Below, piece by piece: positions 1 to 6,277 of a stretch of 64,000 nucleotides of DNA (its first letter is position 1; every line of letters starts with the position of its first letter). The notes beneath the pieces were generated by a model. That model saw only the letters and a program-made list of their open reading frames with translations, searched no databases and was not told where the DNA came from. A program made the position numbers and the translations under genes. Source of the DNA: a virus; IMG/VR virus record IMGVR_UViG_3300042307_001412, positions 27,134 to 91,133 of that record. One strand, written 5' to 3'.

Positions 1-95
1 CTGGTTGGTTCCGCATTTGGGTCACTGGCGAGATTATAGAAAGGTTGTAGGTATCTGTCGTGCCACTCTTGCGCTGTTATCTTGTCTGTTTCCAT
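1..95 (-). CDS. Hypothetical protein, 3' end outside the window
   Basis: Only the first 31 codons are visible; the frame (METDKITAQEWHDRY...) stays open to the left edge. It is included because it begins with ATG 7 nt after the -10 element (TATGAT) of a conserved early promoter and has no Shine-Dalgarno sequence, so the mRNA is probably leaderless. Function unknown. Confidence 0.7.
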   Translation of the reverse strand, partial: METDKITAQEWHDRYLQPFYNLASDPNAEPT

Positions 96-102
96 AAGTA
101 CC

Positions 103-132
103 ATCATAGGGAACCCGATATCAGATTTACAA
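103..132 (-). promoter_or_regulatory. Early promoter P1 (TTGTAAATCTGATATC class)
   Basis: -35 TTGTAA, 18-bp spacer starting ATCTGATATC, -10 TATGAT. It drives the partial leftmost gene, probably as a leaderless transcript. Confidence 0.8.
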
Positions 133-234
133 ACCACCTCTTCCGCCACCGTCAAGATAATAAGGGTGGGTAGGTAGTCGTTTTTTTGCAGAGCGATTTA
201 TTTATTTTTTGCGATTTTTTTTATTTTTCTGGAT

Positions 235-274
235 AGCCCCGCAGCACATTCTGGGCCGTACTGAGGCCGGGGCT
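235..274. repeat. Inverted AGCCCCG/CGGGGCT pair
   Basis: AGCCCCGC and GCCGGGGCT arms between two transcription units. No T-run follows on either strand, so it is not a standard intrinsic terminator. Confidence 0.6.
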
Positions 275-290
275 CCTGGTGGAAAATAGC

Positions 291-512
291 TCACTCCCTC
301 ACCAATGGAGTTGCCCATCGGTCTTCGCTGTCGTAAAAACATGTATTGCAGACGAGACTATCTATGTCGTCATCCCAGACTGGCTCACTCCCGAAGGAAC
401 GCACGGACATCTCCATTCCGCATGAGTCGCAATTACCACCGTCACCACGAATATGCACCGCTCCATGCACTAGTGGTAGTGCGTTTATTTTTGCGATATA
501 TGCCTCGCTCAT
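291..512 (-). CDS. Small zinc-ribbon-like protein
   Basis: A 73-residue protein with CxxC at about residues 29-32 (CDSCG) and CxxC at about 55-58 (CNTCF), consistent with a single zinc ribbon. I chose the ATG at 512 over a GTG at 527 because GGGAG sits 8 nt upstream. Its start lies just past the TGA (518-520) of the preceding gene, so it is the last gene of a three-gene operon and probably translationally coupled. Target unknown. Confidence 0.75.
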   Translation of the reverse strand: MSEAYIAKINALPLVHGAVHIRGDGGNCDSCGMEMSVRSFGSEPVWDDDIDSLVCNTCFYDSEDRWATPLVRE

Positions 513-517
513 GTCGT

Positions 518-787
518 TCACTCCCACGCCCTATTGAGCAGTATGCCTGCGAACGGATTGGGATATCGCACTTCGTCATTGAGCCAACGCTCGCTATCGG
601 AGTGTTGAGTCTCGCAGTCACGGAATGTCTTAGTAGCGAACGCCTTACCGTCCTTCATGAGGCGAACTAGCAACTTGCCAGTGCCGTCTTCCCATAGGTC
701 CAGTTGGTAGGTAGCGTCAATGCCGCCGAACGGGTCAGTTTGTTCACCGAATACGGAGAGTTTGTGAGTCATTACTGCAGTGCTCAT
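518..787 (-). CDS. Hypothetical early protein
   Basis: An 89-residue protein (MSTAVMTHKLSVFGEQ...) with no recognised domain. The start at 787 overlaps the TAA of the upstream gene (TAATG) and has a strong GAAAGAGGTGG ribosome site. It is the middle gene of the 291-1077 operon. The N-terminal half looks like a small beta-rich fold (alternating hydrophobics in YQLDLWEDGTGKLLVRL), but I cannot assign a function. Confidence 0.75.
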   Translation of the reverse strand: MSTAVMTHKLSVFGEQTDPFGGIDATYQLDLWEDGTGKLLVRLMKDGKAFATKTFRDCETQHSDSERWLNDEVRYPNPFAGILLNRAWE

Positions 788-1077
788 TACTTGCCACCTC
801 TTTCGGAGTAGCAAGCAACGGCTTCGGTCAGTGTGGTGCAGTAGTCACCGCTATAACGCTCCCAGCCACTAGGGCGAGCCACAACGGTCCATACGGCGAA
901 CTTGTGGAATGGGTTGCTTGGGTTATAGCAGACGGTAATCCACGAGGCGTATGAGTCGTCAATTTCACGGTCATTCTTTTTCGTAAGTGCCAAAACAATT
1001 ATGTCATTGGCAATTACTTCACCAAGTTTTAGTTCAGCGAATGTCAGGTCCACTGAATTGTCGGTTAGTAGGTACAA
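787..1077 (-). CDS. Hypothetical early protein with TTG start
   Basis: A 96-residue protein. The open frame extends to an ATG at 1197, but that longer version would translate straight through the conserved promoter at 1107-1136, so it cannot be the real start. The best start is TTG at 1077, six bases after the ribosome site GAAAGGA. First gene of a three-gene operon. A possible SH3-like barrel lies around residues 1-40 (YLLTDNSVDLTFAELKLGEV). Function unknown. Confidence 0.7.
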   Translation of the reverse strand: MYLLTDNSVDLTFAELKLGEVIANDIIVLALTKKNDREIDDSYASWITVCYNPSNPFHKFAVWTVVARPSGWERYSGDYCTTLTEAVACYSERGGK

Positions 1078-1106
1078 GGTATTTCCTTTCGTAGTAGTTG
1101 AGATAG

Positions 1107-1136
1107 ACACTACACGAGCCGATATCAGATTTACAA
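1107..1136 (-). promoter_or_regulatory. Early promoter P2
   Basis: TTGTAA, 18-bp spacer beginning ATCTGATATC, -10 TAGTGT. Drives the operon 787-1077, 518-787, 291-512. Confidence 0.85.
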
Positions 1137-1146
1137 AATTGTTAGG

Positions 1147-1185
1147 AGCCCCGCTGGGTAGGTAGTCAGGCATCGAGGCGGGGCT
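1147..1185. repeat. Inverted AGCCCCGC/GCGGGGCT pair
   Basis: Perfect 8-bp arms just upstream of promoter P2, separate from the terminator at 1201-1236. Confidence 0.65.
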
Positions 1186-1200
1186 TTTCACGCGCATAAG

Positions 1201-1236
1201 GAAGCCCTGCCCACCAGTTACGGCAGGCAGGGCTTC
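1201..1236 (-). terminator. Terminator hairpin
   Basis: 11-bp stem GAAGCCCTGCC with its complement, downstream of gene 1268-1705. The T-tract is weak. Confidence 0.6.
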
Positions 1237-1267
1237 GGTTGTTCGTAGGGGTGAAAGGGGTAAAGCC

Positions 1268-1705
1268 CTAGAACAAGCCCATTATTGCGTCAGCGAGTGC
1301 GCCACGAGCATTACCGTCATCGGTAATCGTTTCGTCAGGTGTGTCCGAGAAGCGCATAACGCTAGCCCAACCGTCTTTGCCAGCAAACACCATTAGGCGT
1401 ACACGCCTGCGCTGTGGGTGCTGTGAAGGTGCTACCTCGTTTTCAGGGTCATCGCTTTCGGTGATAGGTGAAGCCCAACCACAAGTGACGAGGGCAACAT
1501 AATCGCTCACCTTCGCTACTGCTCGGCTGTCATCGCTGTCAAGTAGGTCGTACACATCGCCGTGTTCGCCTGCCAAGACCATAGCCACGCCTTCATCGGT
1601 TTCGTTGATAGCAAAGAACAATGCCGTTTTCAGGTCAAAGCCCCCCTCTAATTGCTCGGAGATAAGCCTCTCGGCAAACTCCGCTTTATCCAGTACATCG
1701 CTCAT
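1268..1705 (-). CDS. Hypothetical early protein
   Basis: A 145-residue acidic protein (MSDVLDKAEFAERLISEQ...). The longer open frame reaching 1864 crosses promoter P3, so the ATG at 1705 with GAAAGGAA upstream is taken as the start. The N-terminus looks helical. The middle (ATRVRLMVFAGKDGWASVMRF-like pattern) suggests a beta sheet. It is a single-gene unit with its own promoter and terminator. No family recognised. Confidence 0.75.
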   Translation of the reverse strand: MSDVLDKAEFAERLISEQLEGGFDLKTALFFAINETDEGVAMVLAGEHGDVYDLLDSDDSRAVAKVSDYVALVTCGWASPITESDDPENEVAPSQHPQRRRVRLMVFAGKDGWASVMRFSDTPDETITDDGNARGALADAIMGLF

Positions 1706-1748
1706 CGGTAGTTCCTTTCGGTAGTAGTTGATTAGATAAGCACTACTC

Positions 1749-1778
1749 ACCTTAGCCAGCCCGATATCAGATTTACAA
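1749..1778 (-). promoter_or_regulatory. Early promoter P3
   Basis: TTGTAA, 18-bp spacer with ATCTGATATC, -10 TAAGGT. Drives 1268-1705. Confidence 0.85.
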
Positions 1779-1799
1779 AACACGGGTAGCCGATATGAG

Positions 1800-1858
1800 A
1801 GCCCCGCTGGGCTAATCTCTTTGGGTGAACGAACTAGAGCAAGCAAGAAGCCGGGGCT
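1800..1858. repeat. Inverted AGCCCCGC/CGGGGCT pair
   Basis: Arms at 1800-1807 and 1852-1858, between promoter P3 and the terminator at 1984-2017. Confidence 0.55.
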
Positions 1859-1995
1859 TATCAAAAAGAATTGCCGAGTTCGATATCGAGTTGTACAACC
1901 TTTGGATACAGATAAGAGCCGTAGAGGAAAGTAACGCCGAGTTCACTGCCGACAATTTGCGCAAAAGTTTCAGGGTAATAACAAAAGAGGGCTAG
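1825..1995 (+). CDS. Possible small plus-strand protein
   Basis: A 56-codon frame from GTG to TAG with natural-looking composition (VNELEQARSRGLSKRIAEFD...), probably alpha-helical. Against it: no ribosome site, no promoter on this strand, and the opposite strand is also open here (without a start codon). It would be the only rightward gene in the first 10.9 kb and would run into the 1984-2017 terminator. Treat as tentative. Confidence 0.35.
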   Translation: MNELEQARSRGLSKRIAEFDIELYNLWIQIRAVEESNAEFTADNLRKSFRVITKEG

Positions 1996-2017
1996 AGATT
2001 TCTCTCTAACCCTCTTT
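1984..2017 (-). terminator. Intrinsic terminator
   Basis: Stem AAAGAGGG/CCCTCTTT plus inner TAGAGA/TCTCTA, then TTTTGTT on the minus strand, after gene 2034-2432. Confidence 0.75.
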
Positions 2018-2033
2018 CGGTAGGTGGATAGGA

Positions 2034-2432
2034 CTAGACCGCTTCGGCGGTTTCGGTTACTGCGCCTTTAGCAAGGTCACGGACAACGATACGAGTGTAA
2101 GCCGATGGCTTCACACACGCAGTTTCCACTTCCTCACTGATATCGCCAGCCTTACGAGCCTTATCAAACTCCTTGACCTCAACGGCAGTCTTGGTGACTG
2201 CGCTGAAAATCTTGGCATTGACAAGTTCCGAAAGTGTTGCGACATCAAAGTTGCGACGAATTGCCTCAACAAGTTGTACGCACTTGTCGTTCACTTCCCA
2301 AGAGTTCACGCCTGCTTCGGCGTACGCTTCTGAAAGCAATTCCTTCGCAACTGCGACGGCTTTCTCGGCAGAGGCGAGAGCCTCAACGGCACTCACATAC
2401 TGACGAGCAACGGCAGAAAGTTGCTTGGACAT
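2034..2432 (-). CDS. Hypothetical early protein, alpha-helical
   Basis: A 132-residue protein (MSKQLSAVARQYVSAVEAL...) rich in Ala, Val, Glu and Lys. Heptad-like spacing over residues 1-45 suggests a helical bundle or coiled coil. The start at 2432 lies downstream of promoter P4; the longer frame to 2600 crosses that promoter and is rejected. Single-gene unit with a strong terminator. Function unknown. Confidence 0.75.
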   Translation of the reverse strand: MSKQLSAVARQYVSAVEALASAEKAVAVAKELLSEAYAEAGVNSWEVNDKCVQLVEAIRRNFDVATLSELVNAKIFSAVTKTAVEVKEFDKARKAGDISEEVETACVKPSAYTRIVVRDLAKGAVTETAEAV

Positions 2433-2472
2433 ATTTTGTTCACCCCCTTCGGTGTCTGTAGTAGGTAGTACC

Positions 2473-2502
2473 ACTATATACCACCCGATATCAGATTTAC
2501 AA
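2473..2502 (-). promoter_or_regulatory. Early promoter P4
   Basis: TTGTAA, 18-bp spacer, -10 TATAGT (near consensus). Drives 2034-2432. Confidence 0.85.
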
Positions 2503-2522
2503 AATCGCTTGACGAAGTACAG

Positions 2523-2561
2523 AGCCCCGTCTTTGCCTTTGTTTGGTTGGTTTGCGGGGCT
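2523..2561. repeat. Inverted AGCCCCG/GCGGGGCT pair
   Basis: Arms at 2523-2529 and 2554-2561, between a terminator and promoter P4. Confidence 0.6.
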
Positions 2562-2580
2562 TTTGGGCGCACGAAAAAAA

Positions 2581-2606
2581 AGAGGGGCAGGTTTCCCCAC
2601 CCCTCT
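2581..2606 (-). terminator. Intrinsic terminator
   Basis: AGAGGGG/CCCCTCT stem followed on the minus strand by eight T, after gene 2631-3053. Confidence 0.8.
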
Positions 2607-2630
2607 CTCCTTTTCGGTAGCCAGTTGTGA

Positions 2631-3053
2631 CTAGAGGTACTCCGACACCGACTTGAGAGTAGATGCGCTCACATACTCTTGGTCAGTCATCTTGAGGACA
2701 CGGATTGCCTGCTTGATTTCGTCAGTCTCGCGCTCGTACCTGTGTTCAGGGTATGTATCAACCTGTGTAGGTTCGGTTGGGAGTGCTGACTTTGGCAACT
2801 CCATAGTGACGCTGAACTCCACCGTCTTGCTCTTGGAGTTGCTGGAATACCAACGCTGACGGCTTGCGTCAGTTATCACGCCCTTGCTCTTGACGAGTTT
2901 GAGGATAGCCAAGTTGTAGGCTTCCTTTTCCTTCTCAAAACGGGCTTCCTCTTTTTCTTGATTGGCGAAACGCTGTTGGCGCTCTACCAATGCTTTCTCT
3001 AGTGATGAGATGAGAGTACCCACCTTCACCTTGACGGATATTGACTTACTCAT
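2631..3053 (-). CDS. Hypothetical early protein with coiled-coil N-terminus
   Basis: A 140-residue protein. Residues 12-55 (ISSLEKALVERQQRFANQEK...) form a charged amphipathic helix typical of a coiled coil; the C-terminal half is mixed. Single-gene unit with promoter P5 upstream and an intrinsic terminator downstream. The ATG at 3053 is about 40 nt below the -10 element. No family recognised; a structural or antagonist role is possible but not shown. Confidence 0.8.
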   Translation of the reverse strand: MSKSISVKVKVGTLISSLEKALVERQQRFANQEKEEARFEKEKEAYNLAILKLVKSKGVITDASRQRWYSSNSKSKTVEFSVTMELPKSALPTEPTQVDTYPEHRYERETDEIKQAIRVLKMTDQEYVSASTLKSVSEYL

Positions 3054-3093
3054 TATGCCCTGCCTTTCGTAGTAGTTGATTGGGGCAGTAACG

Positions 3094-3123
3094 ACATTAC
3101 AACACCCGATATCAGATTTACAA
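3094..3123 (-). promoter_or_regulatory. Early promoter P5
   Basis: TTGTAA, 18-bp spacer, -10 TAATGT. Drives 2631-3053. Confidence 0.85.
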
Positions 3124-3211
3124 AGTGCTTTCCGCCACCGTCATCTAAACACCGATACTTGACAAGCCCTCTCACACCTGCTAGCGCACCAACTTTTTTC
3201 GGCTGGTTGGG

Positions 3212-3225
3212 CGAACATATGTTCG
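3212..3225. promoter_or_regulatory. SOS-box-like palindrome
   Basis: CGAACATATGTTCG is a perfect 14-bp palindrome matching the actinobacterial LexA pattern CGAAC-N4-GTTCG. It lies about 90 bp upstream of promoter P5. Confidence 0.5.
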
Positions 3226-3228
3226 GTG

Positions 3229-3260
3229 AGCCCCGGTGGGTCAGCCCGCACGGCGGGGCT
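3229..3260. repeat. Inverted AGCCCCG/GCGGGGCT pair
   Basis: Arms at 3229-3236 and 3253-3260, adjacent to the SOS-box-like palindrome. Confidence 0.6.
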
Positions 3261-3274
3261 TATTCATAAAAAAT

Positions 3275-3299
3275 GGCAGAGAGCTCGAAGCCCCCTGCC
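3275..3299 (-). terminator. Intrinsic terminator
   Basis: GGCAG...CTGCC hairpin followed by six T on the minus strand, after gene 3316-3720. Confidence 0.7.
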
Positions 3300-3315
3300 T
3301 AATTTTTATCGAGTG

Positions 3316-3720
3316 TCAGTCTCTCCACTCCGTGACCACTGGCGTCAAGTCCATGCTCTCTCTGCTGTTGTTTATCATGGTGCCCAACTCCAAGTCATGT
3401 GAAGCCTCTAGAGCCATGTTGGCAAAGTGTTCTGTCATGAAGTCGCTCGGAACGTCAGTGTCATAGCCTTCATCGTCAGCGATACCGACCAGCACAGCGT
3501 CACCAGCGAGAACCCTGCGGAACAACAAAGACGTGATGTTGTTTGTCGGCAGGTCAATGAGCAAGCCTTCGTCATGTACGTAGGCAGTAACGCCCATTTC
3601 CCAATCGTTCACACAGTCAAACCAGCCACCAACTAATTCGTGAATGACGGTATGCGCACCGTCACGTGGAATGTCAATAGCGGTTACTTCACCGCTTGTT
3701 TTCACGAGTACTGCTTTCAT
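3316..3720 (-). CDS. DUF3846-like protein
   Basis: A 134-residue protein whose order of features matches DUF3846, a domain common in actinophage early regions: an N-terminal strand (MKAVLVKTSG), the core HTVIHELVGGWFDCV at about residues 24-38, YVHDEGLLIDLPTNN at about 48-62 and LAGDAVLVGIADDEG near 71-86. The biochemical role of the family is unknown. Single-gene unit under promoter P6; ribosome site AAAGAGGG. Confidence 0.8.
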   Translation of the reverse strand: MKAVLVKTSGEVTAIDIPRDGAHTVIHELVGGWFDCVNDWEMGVTAYVHDEGLLIDLPTNNITSLLFRRVLAGDAVLVGIADDEGYDTDVPSDFMTEHFANMALEASHDLELGTMINNSRESMDLTPVVTEWRD

Positions 3721-3749
3721 TTTTTCCCTCTTTCGTAGTAGTTGATTAG

Positions 3750-3779
3750 AGATTACAGGAATAGATATCAGATTTACAA
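3750..3779 (-). promoter_or_regulatory. Early promoter P6
   Basis: TTGTAA, 18-bp spacer, -10 TAATCT. Drives 3316-3720. Confidence 0.8.
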
Positions 3780-3789
3780 AACAATTTGA

Positions 3790-3954
3790 TTAGTGAACTA
3801 AATTACTTTCGGGAACGATTGCGAGTGGGTCAAACTTTCCTGAACCACTTACACGAACCAAGTAACGCAGGTGATTGTCGTAACCAACAACCACTCCACT
3901 GATGATGTTCCCGTGATTGTCACGGTACGCCACCTGCGAACCCTCGTCTTTCAT
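3790..3954 (-). CDS. Small beta-rich hypothetical protein
   Basis: A 54-residue protein (MKDEGSQVAYRDNHGNIISG...) with an SH3/Tudor-like alternation of strands (QVAYRDNHGNIISGVVVGYDNHLRYLVRV shape). The start at 3954 follows the ribosome site GAAAGGGG below promoter P7; the longer frame to 4164 crosses the promoter and is rejected. Possibly a small binding module; function unknown. Confidence 0.7.
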   Translation of the reverse strand: MKDEGSQVAYRDNHGNIISGVVVGYDNHLRYLVRVSGSGKFDPLAIVPESNLVH

Positions 3955-3980
3955 AAGCACCCCTTTCGTTGAGTAGTAGT

Positions 3981-4010
3981 ACCTTACAGGAACCGATATC
4001 AGATTTACAA
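3981..4010 (-). promoter_or_regulatory. Early promoter P7
   Basis: TTGTAA, 18-bp spacer, -10 TAAGGT. Drives 3790-3954. Confidence 0.85.
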
Positions 4011-4018
4011 AAATACAT

Positions 4019-4056
4019 AGCCCCGCTAGCTTTGCGACAGGTTGTACAGCGGGGCT
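4019..4056. repeat. Inverted AGCCCCGC/GCGGGGCT pair
   Basis: Perfect 8-bp arms directly upstream of promoter P7. Confidence 0.65.
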
Positions 4057-4136
4057 TTCATAGCGGCAAATAGATTGCGCTGCGCACCCATTACTAGAAG
4101 TGGGTTCTGTTGCCAAGCCCCACTCGGCTCCGTTTG

Positions 4137-4373
4137 TTAGACAGTGATGGTTCCACCTTCCCAAATGCCTCGGGTGCGGTGTCCTACCAGTGGATACTCA
4201 TAGTTGAGGTATCCAAGTGGGTAGTCCGCAGCGAAGCGATTTGTTGCGATGACGGTCGCCATGTCAATGCCACAGCGCTCCAAGTCACGCACAAAGGACA
4301 GAATCAGGTGTGTGTAAACCACACGCTGACGAATCATCTGTCCATCGTGGAACTGAAGAATGCTCTTTTTCAT
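4137..4373 (-). CDS. Hypothetical early protein
   Basis: A 78-residue protein (MKKSILQFHDGQMIRQRVVY...). The ATG at 4373 is preferred to a GTG at 4379 because the GTG overlaps the ribosome site GAAAGGGGG. His- and Arg-rich with several aromatic residues. No family recognised. Single-gene unit under promoter P8. Confidence 0.75.
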   Translation of the reverse strand: MKKSILQFHDGQMIRQRVVYTHLILSFVRDLERCGIDMATVIATNRFAADYPLGYLNYEYPLVGHRTRGIWEGGTITV

Positions 4374-4425
4374 ATTCACCCCCTTTCAAAGAAGTGTGGT
4401 TCGAGCGGTTCTCGAACGCAGTAGC

Positions 4426-4455
4426 ACCTTAGTAAACCCGATATCAGATTTACAA
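4426..4455 (-). promoter_or_regulatory. Early promoter P8
   Basis: TTGTAA, 18-bp spacer, -10 TAAGGT. Drives 4137-4373. Confidence 0.85.
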
Positions 4456-4490
4456 AACAGCAAGGGCGCAAATAAGCCCCGGCACAACTC

Positions 4491-4661
4491 CTACCGCATG
4501 CTCCCTGAATACATTCTGTCCTGAAGGTCTGCGAAGTGATAATCGCACAATGAAACGGTAATAACGCCACTCTCATACTGGCGCACAGTGCCACCGCACA
4601 TATCTGCGCTATCGGCATTGGTGTCGTATTCTCGGCATTGTTGGTGTGTTTGGTTATTCAT
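4491..4661 (-). CDS. Small Cys-containing protein, probably leaderless
   Basis: A 56-residue protein (MNNQTHQQCREYDTNADSAD...) with three Cys (CREY, MCGG, SLCDYH) and a nearby His, a possible zinc knuckle. It was found by reading the minus strand between promoter P9 and the single AGCCCCG at 4475-4481. ATG follows the -10 TAAGGT by 9 nt with no ribosome site, so the transcript is nearly leaderless. Function unknown. Confidence 0.65.
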   Translation of the reverse strand: MNNQTHQQCREYDTNADSADMCGGTVRQYESGVITVSLCDYHFADLQDRMYSGSMR

Positions 4662-4670
4662 AGTGATATG

Positions 4671-4700
4671 ACCTTATCAAACTAGATATCAGATTTCCAA
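4671..4700 (-). promoter_or_regulatory. Early promoter P9 (variant -35 TTGGAA)
   Basis: TTGGAAATCTGATATC differs from the consensus block by one base; 18-bp spacer and -10 TAAGGT are kept. Drives 4491-4661. Confidence 0.8.
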
Positions 4701-4711
4701 ATTGAACAATA

Positions 4712-4756
4712 AGCCCCGGCATTAGGAGAAAGCAATACCTCTAATGAGGCGGGGCT
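4712..4756. repeat. Inverted AGCCCCG/GCGGGGCT pair
   Basis: Arms at 4712-4719 and 4749-4756, upstream of promoter P9. Confidence 0.6.
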
Positions 4757-4819
4757 CCTGGCCAAATAAGTGACGCAGGTTTCCCCACGCCACCTAATCG
4801 GTTGAACTTGCTTCGCTGA

Positions 4820-5122
4820 TTATTCCTCGTAGCGAAGGTCGTAATCCTCAATGTCGTCACACCATGCGCCAAGGTGGTGAGATTCAATGATTGCCCATGC
4901 AGGCGCACTCGTCTTACCCTTCCACGACACACCTTCAGGCAATTCAATGAGTTCATCCCCACTGAAGTCTGCGTTGTAACTGTCAATTGCTTGAATGCAC
5001 ACTGGCACCATTGACAATGGCACTGGCGGGTAGTGATTACTCCGCAGGTGGATTGCTAGGGCTGTATCCAGTGATAGGCCCATGTCGTTGTCGGCTAGTT
5101 CGCTTGCTAACTGATTACCCAT
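4820..5122 (-). CDS. Hypothetical acidic early protein
   Basis: A 100-residue acidic protein (MGNQLASELADNDMGLSLDT...). The C-terminus is very rich in Asp, Glu and Tyr (WCDDIEDYDLRYEE). It is the only early gene whose 5' untranslated region carries a large stem-loop (5155-5227), so its expression may be controlled at the RNA level. Ribosome site GAAGGGGGC precedes the ATG. No family recognised; a DNA-mimic or antagonist role would fit the acidity but is speculation. Confidence 0.75.
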   Translation of the reverse strand: MGNQLASELADNDMGLSLDTALAIHLRSNHYPPVPLSMVPVCIQAIDSYNADFSGDELIELPEGVSWKGKTSAPAWAIIESHHLGAWCDDIEDYDLRYEE

Positions 5123-5154
5123 TATTTGCCCCCTTCAGGACTAGTAGTAGTGAA

Positions 5155-5227
5155 GTTGGTGGGAGCCTGTCGGGGGACATTTCCATCCCCCGATTAGCGT
5201 TATAGGACACTCTTCAGTCCCACCAAC
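5155..5227 (-). promoter_or_regulatory. Structured 5' leader, possible cis-regulatory RNA
   Basis: On the minus strand the leader of gene 4820-5122 forms an outer 10-bp stem (GTTGGTGGGA with TCCCACCAAC) enclosing an 8-bp hairpin (TCGGGGGA/TCCCCCGA, 5170-5193). It lies between promoter P10 and the ribosome site. No known riboswitch class is recognised. Confidence 0.55.
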
Positions 5228-5234
5228 AGTAAAC

Positions 5235-5264
5235 ACTTTACGGTATGCGATATCAAATTTACAA
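5235..5264 (-). promoter_or_regulatory. Early promoter P10
   Basis: TTGTAAATTTGATATC (one change), 18-bp spacer, -10 TAAAGT. Drives 4820-5122. Confidence 0.8.
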
Positions 5265-5305
5265 TTCACGACTGGCCACCCCTGCGCCTTCAGGAGCGTG
5301 GTTTG

Positions 5306-5348
5306 AGCCCCGCATACCAACTGTCTTGGGTGTTGGAGTGGCGGGGCT
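5306..5348. repeat. Inverted AGCCCCGC/GCGGGGCT pair
   Basis: Perfect 8-bp arms between the terminator at 5361-5390 and promoter P10. Confidence 0.65.
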
Positions 5349-5360
5349 ATAAAGCCAAAA

Positions 5361-5390
5361 AAGTCGAGCAACCTACTGGCTGCCCGACTT
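5361..5390 (-). terminator. Intrinsic terminator
   Basis: Hairpin AGTCGGGCAGCC...GGTTGCTCGACT followed by six T on the minus strand, after gene 5412-5651. Confidence 0.8.
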
Positions 5391-5411
5391 CTCGGAGGGT
5401 TTTACTGGCGC

Positions 5412-5651
5412 TTACTGGCGCTGGAGTTTGTACAACTCGTAAATCCAGCCAGTGCCACCGCCGTAGTGATACTTCTCACCAACAGTGTTCTTCATTTCGT
5501 ACAGCGCGTCATCCAACATGTAGATGGCTCCCTCTCCTTCTTCGCTCTCGAGATTCCTGAGCATTTCAGTCATCTCATCGAGCAAGGTCCTAAGTTCTTG
5601 GGCGATTTCCCCAACACTCTTTACCTTTTCTTCTTCCAGTATTTCGTCTAT
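5412..5651 (-). CDS. Hypothetical coiled-coil protein with apparent AUA start
   Basis: A 79-codon frame (IDEILEEEKVKSVGEIAQEL...) with strong helical, acidic composition. No ATG, GTG or TTG lies at the expected place. The ribosome site AAAGGGGAAAG is followed at normal spacing by ATA, exactly where its duplicate cassette (6008-6256) has ATG. Either AUA is used or the start was lost by one substitution. The next in-frame alternatives remove the first quarter. A parS-like site lies in its leader. Confidence 0.6.
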   Translation of the reverse strand: MDEILEEEKVKSVGEIAQELRTLLDEMTEMLRNLESEEGEGAIYMLDDALYEMKNTVGEKYHYGGGTGWIYELYKLQRQ

Positions 5652-5671
5652 GTCTTTCCCCTTTGTTCGAA

Positions 5672-5687
5672 TGTTCCACGTGGAACA
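5672..5687. promoter_or_regulatory. parS-like site 1
   Basis: TGTTCCACGTGGAACA, the centre of a 20-bp perfect palindrome (5670-5689), matches the bacterial ParB recognition pattern TGTTNCACGTGNAACA. It lies between promoter P11 and the ribosome site of 5412-5651. Confidence 0.65.
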
Positions 5688-5703
5688 TTTCCTTACAAGA
5701 CCA

Positions 5704-5733
5704 ACTCTAGTACACCTGATATCAGATTTACAA
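5704..5733 (-). promoter_or_regulatory. Early promoter P11
   Basis: TTGTAA, 18-bp spacer, -10 TAGAGT. The 25 bp at its downstream side are repeated exactly at 6306-6330. Confidence 0.85.
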
Positions 5734-5744
5734 CTTCACTTTTT

Positions 5745-5790
5745 AGCCCCGTCTTGGGGCGAACATATGTTTGCAGCCGTAGGCGGGGCT
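5745..5790. repeat. Inverted AGCCCCG/GCGGGGCT pair
   Basis: Arms at 5745-5751 and 5783-5790; the SOS-box-like palindrome at 5760-5773 lies between them. Confidence 0.6.
5760..5773. promoter_or_regulatory. SOS-box-like palindrome (one mismatch)
   Basis: CGAACATATGTTTG, about 25 bp upstream of the -35 of promoter P11. Confidence 0.4.
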
Positions 5791-5802
5791 ATAAAACTAA
5801 AA

Positions 5803-5831
5803 TGTCGGGCAACCGATTTGGCTACCCGACA
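5803..5831 (-). terminator. Intrinsic terminator
   Basis: TGTCGGG(T)AGCC hairpin with its complement followed by TTTTAGTTTT on the minus strand, after gene 5835-6011. Confidence 0.8.
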
Positions 5832-5834
5832 CTT

Positions 5835-6011
5835 TCAGTCGATTTGGATTTTGTCAAACACTTCGGCTCGAGCATTGAGCATCGCCCAATGAAAAGCGTC
5901 CATGAAAATCTGCTGCTTCTCTGCCGACCTGAACTCTCGCTCGGCGTGGGCTCGAGCCTCGGCGGTCTTAACCGCCAAGAGCCCGACCCACCACTCGACC
6001 TTCTCGTTCAC
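5835..6011 (-). CDS. Small helical protein, translationally coupled
   Basis: A 58-residue protein (VNEKVEWWVGLLAVKTAEAR...) with a long amphipathic Ala/Glu/Arg-rich helix. The GTG at 6011 overlaps the stop of gene 6008-6256 (GGTGA), so it is translated by coupling. A terminator follows immediately. No family recognised. Confidence 0.7.
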   Translation of the reverse strand: MNEKVEWWVGLLAVKTAEARAHAEREFRSAEKQQIFMDAFHWAMLNARAEVFDKIQID

Positions 6012-6256
6012 CAGTTAGCCGAGTTAAACGGCTCTTTGTTTGGTTCTTTGAGCGCTCGCTCCCAGCCGTCGGCACTGCCGTACCAGTAACTTCCCTTGTA
6101 ATCACTGACGATGTAGCCGAGTTTCCCTAGCACTGCTTCCTCGATTGTCTCGTCCTCGGGTTGGCTGTCGAGTATCTCGAGTAGTTCGAGTACCGCTTCC
6201 CTGATTTCATCAAGAGCCTTCGCTCCTGCTTTCCGCACCTCTACTTGACCTTCCAT
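6008..6256 (-). CDS. Hypothetical early protein
   Basis: An 82-residue protein (MEGQVEVRKAGAKALDEIRE...): an acidic helical N-terminal half and a Tyr/Trp-rich C-terminal half. Its leader (parS-like site, ribosome site AAAGGGGAAAG) is a diverged duplicate of the leader of gene 5412-5651. The C-terminal halves share the pattern Y-x-G-x-x-x-G-W, suggesting the two genes are paralogues. Function unknown. Confidence 0.75.
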   Translation of the reverse strand: MEGQVEVRKAGAKALDEIREAVLELLEILDSQPEDETIEEAVLGKLGYIVSDYKGSYWYGSADGWERALKEPNKEPFNSANW

Positions 6257-6277
6257 TACTTTCCCCTTTTCTCGGAA

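Noticed and set aside
5466-6089. Long plus-strand frame of 207 codons
   Set aside because: It lies antisense to four minus-strand features with ribosome sites, terminators and promoters, and its composition (Cys/Arg/Ser mixture) is typical of a shadow frame.
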